Source: Verrucomicrobiota bacterium
Lineage (GTDB): Bacteria > Verrucomicrobiota > Verrucomicrobiia > Chthoniobacterales > UBA10450
NCBI GenBank assembly: GCA_003219225.1
Contig: QHPZ01000026.1
Span: 4,554-14,199, forward strand
DNA length: 9,646 nucleotides
Reading direction: 5' to 3'
The first letter of the stretch is position 1; every line of letters begins with the position of its first letter. This document shows positions 1-6,480 of this stretch, in pieces. Both the position numbers and the translations under genes were made by a program. The notes beneath the pieces were generated by a model. It was given only the letters and a program-made list of their open reading frames with translations. It was not told where the DNA came from and searched no databases.

Positions 1-1108
1 AAAACAATCGCCCGCCCTTGCGCAGCGCGCCGGCGACCAGCTCGACCGCCTTTGCAAGATCGATAATCGCGCCGCGCAACGCCTCCTGCACAAACTTCTC
101 CTCCTCGACGAAAAGCTCGACCAGCTCGCGCGCGCTCATTTGCTCCAGGTTTTCCGAGCGCGGATTGCGTTGCTCGGTTAAGGCCGCGGCGAGTTCATCG
201 ATCTTTTCGGAATCAGCACGCGCGCCGATGGCACCGAAATCACTCATCTCCGATGCCAGCCACGCCGCGCCCAACTCGGGTGCGCGCTCGGCAGTGGCGA
301 CGCGCGCATCGGGAAGATTTTTCTTTAATCGCCGACGAAACGCATGCGTGTAAATCGAGTCGCGCGGAAACAAGCCGCCGATCAAAATCACCTTCGGCGC
401 AAGCAGGTGCAGGCGCCCCGCGACGACCTCGACGAACTCACACAAACAGCGCGCGCCGTCTTCGACGATTTCCATGACCTGCGTATCGCCGCTCGCCGCT
501 GCTTCGAAAACGACCGGCGCAAGCCCGGCAATTTCCATCTTGTCGGCGGTCTGCGCCCAGCGGACCAGCTCGTCGAGATTGTTGAGCGCGAGCGCGTGCA
601 AAACTTTCGTTGCGAATTGCATTTCGCCACGACGCAGATCGTACTCGCGCAGAATCAGGCGGAGCGCTTGAATGGAGAGAAAATATGCGCCGCCCGCATC
701 GCCGAGGATGTGCCCCCAGCCCCCCGCGTTCTCGATTTTGTCGCCGCGGCGGCCCGTCACGGATGAACCGCTGCCAGCATTAACCACGATCCCATCGGCG
801 TGCCCCAAGGCAGCCGCCAGACCCGATTCGCGGTCGCTGCCGGTGACAATTTTTGCGCCCGGCCAGATCTCGGTACAAAGCTGCGCGAGGGATTGTCGAT
901 CTTCCGCGGTCGCACAACCGGCGAGAAAAATTCCGGAGCGCTCAATTTGTTTCGGCAGCTCGGAAAAAATGGCGCGCAACCGTTCCGGCGCGGTCAGGCG
1001 CAGATTCGAGGGCGGCACCTTGCCCTGATCGAGCACGCGCAGTTCGTTGCCCTCACGCTCGACCAAGACCCAGGCGGTTTTCGTGCCGCCGCCTTCGACC
1101 CCAAGCAT
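1..1108 (-). CDS. murQ: MurK-MurQ fusion: amino-sugar kinase joined to MurNAc-6-phosphate etherase (3' end cut by window)
   Basis: An uninterrupted minus-strand frame of 369 codons runs off the left edge. Residues 1-290 look like a BadF/BadG/BcrA/BcrD-type ATPase of the GlcNAc/MurNAc kinase group: the phosphate loop GVEGGGTKTAW sits at 3-13, a second phosphate motif NAGSGSSVTG at 110-119, the family stretch GGWGHILGDAGGAYF at 129-143, and an LIGGLF adenosine-type motif at 242-247. From about residue 305 the sequence changes to the N-terminus of MurQ, with the hallmark RNPRSENLEQMSARELVELF and ending in ALRKGGRLF, just before the expected GAGTSGRLG sugar-isomerase motif beyond the window. Known chemistry: MurK makes MurNAc-6-P, and MurQ splits it into GlcNAc-6-P and D-lactate in the cytoplasm during cell-wall recycling. 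The start is ATG at 1108 with a weak GGCGAG upstream; GTG at 1123 is an alternative. Whether the kinase prefers MurNAc or GlcNAc cannot be told. Confidence 0.87.
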   Translation of the reverse strand, partial: MLGVEGGGTKTAWVLVEREGNELRVLDQGKVPPSNLRLTAPERLRAIFSELPKQIERSGIFLAGCATAEDRQSLAQLCTEIWPGAKIVTGSDRESGLAAALGHADGIVVNAGSGSSVTGRRGDKIENAGGWGHILGDAGGAYFLSIQALRLILREYDLRRGEMQFATKVLHALALNNLDELVRWAQTADKMEIAGLAPVVFEAAASGDTQVMEIVEDGARCLCEFVEVVAGRLHLLAPKVILIGGLFPRDSIYTHAFRRRLKKNLPDARVATAERAPELGAAWLASEMSDFGAIGARADSEKIDELAAALTEQRNPRSENLEQMSARELVELFVEEEKFVQEALRGAIIDLAKAVELVAGALRKGGRLF

Positions 1109-1155
1109 CCGCTCGCCCGCCACAATGCTATGCTTACGCGCTTTCGTCGAAATTT

Positions 1156-1182
1156 GGAAGTCAAGCGTGTCGCTTCACTTCC
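1156..1182. promoter_or_regulatory. Near-perfect palindrome in the murK-murQ / ligA divergent gap (candidate operator)
   Basis: Arms GGAAGTCAAGCG (1156-1167) and CGCTTCACTTCC (1171-1182) are inverted with a single mismatch and separated by TGT. It is the only strong dyad in the 120-bp divergent gap. On the minus strand it contains TTGACT (1164-1159), a good -35 hexamer, but no -10 lies at normal spacing: the nearest candidate, TAAGCA, is 22 nt away. A repressor site or a transcript hairpin is possible. Function is inferred from position and symmetry only. Confidence 0.4.
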
Positions 1183-1228
1183 CAACCGAGTCCGCTGGCA
1201 GCCGGACTGCCGATCATTATTGTCCAGC

Positions 1229-3293
1229 GTGGACAAAAAGGCAGCTGCCAAGCGCATCCAGGAATTGCGCGCGCAAATCCGCGAGCACGACCGCCGTTAT
1301 TATGAAGAAGCGGCGCCAACAATCAGCGACCGCGAATATGACCGGCTCTACCGGGAGCTTGTCGATCTTGAGGCACAGTTTCCGGAGCTCGTCACGCCCG
1401 ATTAACCGACACAGCGCGTCGGCGGCAAAGCGCTCGAGGCGTTCGCGCAAGTCCGACGAGAAAATCCCAGTTGTAGTCGAACCGAAGGTCGATGGCGTGG
1501 CGGTGTCGGTGATGTACGAGGGCGGCCGGCTCAAATATGCCGCCACCCGCGGGGACGGTTTTGTTGGAGATGATATCACCGAAAACATCAAAACGATTCG
1601 CTCGGTGCCGCACCAGCTGCGCGGCGCCGCGCCAAAAACTTTCGAAGTCCGCGGTGAAGCGTATCTCGACAAAGCAGGGTTCCAACAATTGAACAAACAG
1701 CGCCAGGCGGCAGGGCTTCCGCTGTTTGCCAATCCGCGCAACGCGGCTGCGGGTTCACTGAAGCATCTTGACCCGAAAATCGCCGCGCAACGCCCGTTGG
1801 GAATGGTCTTCTACGGTAGCGGCGCAGTCGAAGACGCCGATGTCGATCTTCACTCGAAAGTTTTTGCGCTGTTCAAGAACCTTGACCTGCCGACGCACGA
1901 GCATTGGTGGCTGGCCGATTCGGTCGACGAAATCCTCCGCGTCATTCACCAGCTCGACAAAATCCGGCGCGAGTTTGCTTACGAAACCGACGGCGCGGTC
2001 GTCAAAGTCGATTCGTTCAGGCAACGGGAGCGGCTCGGGTTCACGGCCAAATCGCCGCGCTGGGCGATCGCTTACAAATACGCAGCCGAGCGGGTAGAAA
2101 CGAAATTACACGATATCATTGTGCAGGTCGGTCGGACTGGAATTCTAACGCCAGTTGCCGTGCTCGAACCGGTACTGGTAAGCGGCAGCACGGTATCGCG
2201 CGCGACGCTGCACAACGAAGATGAAATCAAACGCAAAGACATCCGCATCGGCGACACGGTTGTGATCGAAAAGGCCGGCGAAGTCATTCCGGCCGTCGTC
2301 GAGGTGGTGAAATCGAAACGGCCGCGCAACGCGAAGCCGTTCAATTTTTTCGAGCACGTGCACGGCAAATGTCCGGTCTGCGGCGGCCGGATCCGGCGCG
2401 ATCCGCAATTTGTCGCCTGGCGCTGCGAAAACATCGCCTGCCCGGCGCAAACGACCCGACGGCTGGAATTTTTCACCGCCCGCGGCGCGCTCGACATCGA
2501 GAGCATCGGCGGAATCGTGGCCGACAAGTTGGTCGAGCGGGGTCTGGTGCGCGAGCCGCTCGATTTGTTTCAACTCAAAACCGAGCAGCTCGCTAAACTG
2601 AATCTTGGGACCGAGGAAACGCCGCGCGTGTTCGGCGAGAAAAACGCAACCAAAGCAATGAAGGCAATTGAGCGCGCCAAAAAGATGCCGCTGTCGCGCT
2701 GGCTCTACGCGTTGGCAATTCCCGAGGTCGGCAAAACCACCGCTACGCAGCTCGCCCGGTTCCACGACAAGATCGATAATGTCGCGGAGTCGAACCTGCT
2801 ACGTGGCGTGCTCGAATATCACGAACGCCGTGAACAGAAAAAAGGCGCGCACGAAGTTGCTGAGCGGCTCATCAAAAGTGGGTTTGCCGAGCGCTCAAAA
2901 AGCAAAGCCGGCAAGAACACCGAGATTGTGACCGAGGTCGGGCCAGTCGTTGCGAAAAGTGTTCTCGATTTCTTCTCCTCGTCGAGCGGCAAAAGAATTC
3001 TGCAACGGATGAAGCAACTCGGGATCGAGCCGAAGAGCGAAAAAGTCTCCGCGAAAAAAGCCGCCGAGCTGCCGCTGGCCGGAAAAACTTTTGTCCTCAC
3101 TGGCACATTGCCATCGATGACCCGCGAAGAAGCCACCGAAAAAATCGAGTCACTCGGCGGTCACGTCAGCAGCAGCGTCAGCAAGAAAACTGATTACGTC
3201 CTCGCCGGCGCGGATGCCGGAAGCAAATTCGAGAAAGCGAAAGAACTCGGCGTGAAAATTATCGACGAACGCCAGTTCCGAAAAATGCTCTAG
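1229..3293 (+). pseudogene. ligA: NAD-dependent DNA ligase LigA, disrupted (premature TAA plus frameshifting internal deletion)
   Basis: LigA seals nicks in replication and repair by adenylating a lysine with NAD+. The first part, from GTG 1229 (TTG 1220 also possible), reads domain Ia with HDRRYYEEAAPTISDREYDRL and continues to ELVTPD, where TAA at 1403-1405 replaces the serine codon expected in the family string TPDSPTQRVGG. The same frame then reads PTQRVGGKALEAFAQVR before sense is lost near 1451-1460. The other frame takes over with DEKIPVVVEPKVDG (catalytic Lys codon 1485-1487) and is open to the TAG at 3293. About 30 residues are missing between these parts, including the conserved VPMLSLDN stretch. 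The rest is complete: adenylation domain, OB fold, a Cys4 zinc finger (CPVCGG...CENIACPAQ), HhH repeats with an extra charged insert after LEYHERR, and a C-terminal BRCT domain (GKTFVLTGTLPSMTREEA). As written it cannot give a working ligase. It may be real decay or an assembly error. Confidence 0.85.
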
Positions 3294-3294
3294 T

Positions 3295-3309
3295 CCGGCA
3301 GCTTGCCGG
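3295..3309. terminator. Short hairpin between convergent genes
   Basis: CCGGCA-GCT-TGCCGG forms a perfect 6-bp stem with a 3-nt loop, 1 nt after the ligA stop and 15 nt from the stop of the convergent HtrA-like gene. Its location suits a bidirectional terminator, but there is no T-run on either side, so an intrinsic terminator is not proven. Confidence 0.3.
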
Positions 3310-3324
3310 GGCCGGAGCGCCAGA

Positions 3325-4443
3325 CTACGGCTTCGTCTCGGGAGCTGACTGGAGATTGAGCGGAATGGCCCGATTTGGTGAGAGCGGGGAGGCGATGAGT
3401 GGCGGGCGCTGACCGGCGGGATGAAAATCGGCCTGGACCTTGAAGATGAGCTTTTCGTTGCCGCGCATGACGGTGATCGGAACGCTGTCGCCGGCGGTGA
3501 TAAAAAATGAAGCGTCGAGGACGTCTTCAGGCTCGCGCACCTGTTTGCGGCCGACCTGGAGAAGAATGTCGCCGGGTTTAACGCCGGATTCGGCGGCGGG
3601 CGTGCCTTCTATAATTTTCGTCATCTCGGCGCGAGAGCCTTCGACCGGCGTTTTTGCTTCAGCAACATTGATCCCGATCCAGCCGTGGCGTGCTTCGCCG
3701 AAGCGAACATAATCGGAACGGATTTTTTCGGCGGCTTCGATGGGCAATGCGTAACAGGCCGAATTGTTTTCCAAACTACTGACCACGATCCCGACCACTT
3801 CGCCTTTTAGATTCAATAACGGCGCGCCGGCTTCACCGCGTTGAGTGGGCAAATTCACGCGCAAATGCGTGGTCGAAAAATAGCGGCCGAGGTATTTGCG
3901 ATCAAATCCTGCGATCATGCCGAAGCTTGGCGTCTCCGGCAAATCGAGCGGGTAACCGACGGTCACCACTGGCGTGGCGATCTCGACCTGATCGGATTTG
4001 CCGATCGGCAAAGCCGGTGTGGCGAGATCGATTTTCAACATCGCGATACCGCTGCGGATGTCGGCCAAAAGCTGGCGGGCCGGATAATTCTTGCCGTCGA
4101 CATCAACGCTGAAGTTGCTCGCTTCGCCGCCAACGGTGTAGGAGGTATAAAGCGTGCCGGTTGGATCGACAAAAAATCCGGTGCCGCAGAGCTCGCTGTG
4201 CTCGTCGACGCCATGGATTTTTACCACTGCGCGCGAGCAGCGGGCGAAGATGTCTTTGACCTCCTGGCTGATCGAAGTGGCGGATTGTTCCTGCGCGGAA
4301 ACAAACCCTGCCGCGCCGAAAAACACGACGGCGCAAACGAAGCGACAAAACTGAATGTGGCGCGAGTTTTCAACTTGCGACCCGCAACTACGCAACTTGG
4401 AAAGTTGCGCCACCTGACCGCTAAAATCGGACGGTTGGCTCAT
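3325..4443 (-). CDS. Exported HtrA-like PDZ protein with all catalytic triad residues substituted (pseudoprotease)
   Basis: The 372-residue protein has a hydrophobic export segment at about 33-50 (FCRFVCAVVFFGAAGFVSA, likely cleaved before QEQ), a trypsin/HtrA-like fold at about 60-245, one PDZ domain at about 254-340, and a proline-rich tail. HtrA landmarks are clear but altered. GTGFFVDPTGTLYTSYTVGG corresponds to the usual GSGFIIDPDGYILTNNHVV, placing Thr103 at the catalytic His. ADIRSGIAMLKI has Gly132 where TDLAVLKI carries the Asp. RGEAGAPLLN has Ala205 where GNSGGPLLN has the Ser nucleophile. The surrounding fold is well kept with no stops, so loss of catalysis looks like a change of role and not decay. 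The gene overlaps its upstream neighbour by 23 nt and is last in an ECF sigma operon, so a periplasmic sensor, scaffold or chaperone role is likely. GTG at 4413 is an alternative start that would leave the signal region intact. Confidence 0.82.
   Translation of the reverse strand: MSQPSDFSGQVAQLSKLRSCGSQVENSRHIQFCRFVCAVVFFGAAGFVSAQEQSATSISQEVKDIFARCSRAVVKIHGVDEHSELCGTGFFVDPTGTLYTSYTVGGEASNFSVDVDGKNYPARQLLADIRSGIAMLKIDLATPALPIGKSDQVEIATPVVTVGYPLDLPETPSFGMIAGFDRKYLGRYFSTTHLRVNLPTQRGEAGAPLLNLKGEVVGIVVSSLENNSACYALPIEAAEKIRSDYVRFGEARHGWIGINVAEAKTPVEGSRAEMTKIIEGTPAAESGVKPGDILLQVGRKQVREPEDVLDASFFITAGDSVPITVMRGNEKLIFKVQADFHPAGQRPPLIASPLSPNRAIPLNLQSAPETKP
4391..4409. other. Perfect 8-bp inverted repeat near the start of the HtrA-like gene
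   Basis: CGCAACTT-GGA-AAGTTGCG is a perfect 8-bp stem with a 3-nt loop, lying 34-52 nt inside the HtrA-like reading frame, just after the stop of the overlapping upstream gene. It could influence translation of the downstream cistron or be chance. No U-run follows, so it is not called a terminator. Confidence 0.3.
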
Positions 4444-4915
4444 AACTCACGGGAACGCTATCGAGGACGTAACGCGGCGGCGTTCCGCTGTTGCGGGGGT
4501 GAGTGTGGCCACTTTTCGAACTGCGAAGCGGTTTCGTGCTAAAGATCCGCGCCGCGACCGGCGACGCGAGACTCAATCCAGCCTCTGTTTCTGCGGACAA
4601 GTTAAACGTGGTCTGCTGGCGCGCAGCAAAATTAGCGCGCTGCGGCTCCTGATAAACGCGAACCGACACAATCGCCGCGCACACCAGCACGGCTGCGACC
4701 GCTGCGGGATAAGAAGTCAGCCGCGACAGGTTCAGCCGGAACATGAATTCGTTGGCGCGACCGAGGCAAATCCGCCAGAGCGGCTGGCGCAGCAATTCAT
4801 CGCGCTGACGACGGTGAAACTCGTGCAGGAAATCCTCGAAGTAGCCGGGCGGGGGTTGTTCATGCCGCTTCAACCGAAGCAGCGTCGCGATTTCCTTGTC
4901 GTCAAACTCGTCCAT
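4421..4915 (-). CDS. Single-pass membrane protein in the anti-sigma position
   Basis: The protein has 164 residues. A charged cytoplasmic N-terminus of about 65 residues (LLRLKRHEQPPPGYFEDFL, then HEFHRRQRDELLRQPLWRI) is followed by one transmembrane helix at about 68-88 (TSYPAAVAAVLVCAAIVSV) and a polar tail of about 75 residues that would be periplasmic. It begins 11 nt after the ECF sigma stop and overlaps the HtrA-like gene by 23 nt, which is where a membrane anti-sigma factor normally sits. It lacks the HxxxCxxC zinc signature of ZAS-type anti-sigma factors; its only cysteines, at 50 and 79, are not in that arrangement. No family was recognised with certainty, so the anti-sigma role is inferred from gene order and topology alone. 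Confidence 0.72.
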   Translation of the reverse strand: MDEFDDKEIATLLRLKRHEQPPPGYFEDFLHEFHRRQRDELLRQPLWRICLGRANEFMFRLNLSRLTSYPAAVAAVLVCAAIVSVRVYQEPQRANFAARQQTTFNLSAETEAGLSLASPVAARIFSTKPLRSSKSGHTHPRNSGTPPRYVLDSVPVSYEPTVRF

Positions 4916-4926
4916 GTCAGCGCCCG

Positions 4927-5598
4927 TTAAGAGACCGGATTTTTCCGGAATTCGTCCAGATAATTTTGCAGTTGTCGATTCGCGTAAAAGAGCCGGGAGC
5001 GTACCGTGCCTTCGGATACTTTCAAGATTTTACTGATCTCGGCGTGGGGCATCCCTTGAATGTGGAACATGGTGACCACAGCTCTGTGTTCATCAGACAA
5101 CTTCATCATCGCCTCGTTCAACCTTTTCTGCAGTTCGGAGAGGTCGGCTTCGCGCACCGGGCTGCTCCTGGCGGTGAGCTGAAGGAATTCCTTGTCGCTC
5201 TGGATGCCGGCATCGACATCGTCCAGGCTCATGTGAAACCGGCGGCCGCGTTTCTTGAGGAAGTTCAGCGTCATGTTCACCGCGATCGAATGGATCCAGG
5301 TGTAAAAAGACGATTTGCCACGAAACCCGCGGATGGCTTTGTAGGCTTTGGCGAAGACATCCTGCAAAAGGTCGTTCGTGTCCTCGTGGTTTGCCGTCAT
5401 GTTATAAACGAGACCGTAGAGTCGCGGTGAATATTTGATCACAAGCTCGTCAAAGGCATGCGGGTCGCCCGCCTGCGTGCGTGCCACCAGCTCCCGGTCC
5501 TCGTCCGCTTTCGGCCGATTCATCGCGTCATCGTCAGACTTAGCACGCGCCGCCAAACCCGACGATAACAAACCCGAAACTGCGACTGACGAATCCAT
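4927..5598 (-). CDS. ECF-type RNA polymerase sigma factor (RpoE-like)
   Basis: This sigma-70 family protein has only regions 2 and 4, as in ECF sigma factors that redirect RNA polymerase in response to envelope or other external signals. Counted from ATG 5598 (223 residues), region 2 lies at about 50-120 with NDLLQDVFAKAYKAIRGFRG and SSFYTWIHSIAVNMTLNFLK. Region 4, at about 157-212, contains LSDEHRAVVTMFHIQGMPHAEI and the recognition helix KVSEGTVRSRLFYANRQL. The frame extends to TTG 5607, and ATG 5523 (MNRPKADEDREL) would remove a poorly conserved N-terminal stretch; none has a good Shine-Dalgarno, so the start is uncertain. The stop lies 11 nt before the membrane protein gene and the start 27-36 nt after the peptidase stop, pointing to a shared transcript, perhaps autoregulated as is usual for ECF operons. 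Confidence 0.93.
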   Translation of the reverse strand: MDSSVAVSGLLSSGLAARAKSDDDAMNRPKADEDRELVARTQAGDPHAFDELVIKYSPRLYGLVYNMTANHEDTNDLLQDVFAKAYKAIRGFRGKSSFYTWIHSIAVNMTLNFLKKRGRRFHMSLDDVDAGIQSDKEFLQLTARSSPVREADLSELQKRLNEAMMKLSDEHRAVVTMFHIQGMPHAEISKILKVSEGTVRSRLFYANRQLQNYLDEFRKNPVS

Positions 5599-5634
5599 CT
5601 TTTTCAACGCACCAACGTCATTCGCCGCCCTCGC

Positions 5635-6336
5635 TCAATTGCGGCGGTCGCGCAGCGAGAGCAACCAGAGCAAATTGCCGAGCGCGGCAATAAAAGCCGC
5701 CACGTAAGTCAGCGCCGCTGCGTTCAAAACGTTGTTCACGCCCGCGACTTCCGAGCCGGGCTGGATGATTCCCATCTGCTGCAAAATGATTTTCGCTCGC
5801 CGCGACGCATCAAACTCCACTGGCAAGGTGATCAACTGAAAGACCGCGAGAATGAGATAGCAATAGATGCCGAGCGTGATGAGCCCGGTGATCCGAAACC
5901 AAAATCCGCCGATGATGATGAAAGGCAGCGCCTGCGACGCGATCATCGTAACCGGCACGATCGCCATTCGCGCCTTGAGCGGGGCGTAGGCTTTGGCGTG
6001 CTGAATGGCGTGCCCGGTCTCATGGGCGGCGATGCCAAGCGCCGCCACGGAAGGCGTGTGATAAACGTTGCTCGACAGATGCAGCTTCTTTTGCGTCGGA
6101 TCGTAGTGGTCGCCGAGAAAATTGTTCGTCTCCACAACATCGACATCGTCGATCTGCGCTGCCTGCAAAATCTCCCGTGCGCACTCCGCGCCCGTGATGT
6201 TCGAGCTGGCCCGCACCCGGCCCCATTTACTGAACGCGCTGCTCACCCGGATCTGTGCCCAAATCCCGAGAACGAGCGGAATGCCGATGTAAATCAGCCA
6301 ATGACCGCCAAAACCAAAGCCGTAAGGATAAAACAT
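5635..6336 (-). CDS. YugP-type membrane zinc metallopeptidase
   Basis: The 233-residue integral membrane protein matches the neutral zinc metallopeptidase family typified by YugP. The zinc-binding HExxH is HETGH at 105-109, inside SVAALGIAAHETGHAIQHA. A likely third ligand is Glu174 in LPVEFDASRRA, an arrangement similar to HtpX. The strand NNFLGDHYDPTQKKLHLS before the motif is typical of the family. Hydrophobic segments lie at about 12-28, 124-146, 150-172 and 207-228, so the active site faces the membrane surface. Length is normal and the frame intact. It starts at ATG 6336; the AGGA directly touching the ATG is too close to be an ideal ribosome site. It precedes the sigma gene by 27-36 nt and may share its transcript. 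Natural substrates of this family are poorly known. Confidence 0.9.
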   Translation of the reverse strand: MFYPYGFGFGGHWLIYIGIPLVLGIWAQIRVSSAFSKWGRVRASSNITGAECAREILQAAQIDDVDVVETNNFLGDHYDPTQKKLHLSSNVYHTPSVAALGIAAHETGHAIQHAKAYAPLKARMAIVPVTMIASQALPFIIIGGFWFRITGLITLGIYCYLILAVFQLITLPVEFDASRRAKIILQQMGIIQPGSEVAGVNNVLNAAALTYVAAFIAALGNLLWLLSLRDRRN

Positions 6337-6393
6337 TCCTGTTTTAAGTGTGTCTGCTTAACTTAGACGCGCAAGCGCGCCGTTCGTTCAGTC

Positions 6394-6480
6394 GGTGGAT
6401 CGGCCGCTCCGCCGGGCGATGCTATTTAGGCGGCGAAGCCGCATTTGTGTAACATCGCGCGACGGAGCGCGCGATCCACC
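6394..6480. repeat. Inverted pair of REP-like palindromes (BIME-like element)
   Basis: Two 28-bp units at 6394-6421 (plus) and 6453-6480 (minus) match at 24 of 28 positions and begin GGTGGATCG. Each folds alone: ATCGCGCG/CGCGCGAT at 6454-6475 is a perfect 8-bp stem, and ATCGGCCG/CGGGCGAT at 6399-6420 has one mismatch. One of the differences between the units is compensatory, keeping a base pair. The units can also pair with each other over 18 bp with two mismatches. A small GCGGC-GAA-GCCGC hairpin lies between them. The element abuts the M24 stop codon and fills most of the 144-bp gap before the YugP-type gene; the remaining 57 bp (6337-6393) show nothing clear. It may act as a transcript 3' end or be a mobile REP remnant. 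Confidence 0.72.

Noticed and set aside
344..766. Plus-strand open frames in the first 1.1 kb
   Set aside because: They are shadows of the kinase-etherase gene, whose minus-strand frame is open throughout with clear motifs.
1131..1164. Sigma-70 promoter for murK-murQ using TTGACT and TAAGCA
   Set aside because: The 22-nt spacer is too long for a normal sigma-70 promoter, so only the palindrome was annotated.
1047..1228. Upstream extension of the long plus-strand ligA frame to a start at 1047
   Set aside because: This stretch is antisense to the murK-murQ N-terminus and encodes nothing like LigA. The true N-terminal ligase sequence is in a different frame beginning near 1229.
1403..1460. Recoding (stop readthrough or programmed frameshift) that would rescue ligA
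   Set aside because: About 30 conserved residues are physically absent, so no recoding at this point restores a normal protein.
3841..4542. 233-codon plus-strand open frame opposite the HtrA-like gene
   Set aside because: It is the complement of a strongly supported coding frame in GC-rich DNA and shows no recognisable domain.
6369..6378. Small GCGC-AA-GCGC dyad upstream of the YugP-type gene
   Set aside because: A 4-bp stem in GC-rich DNA is expected by chance.
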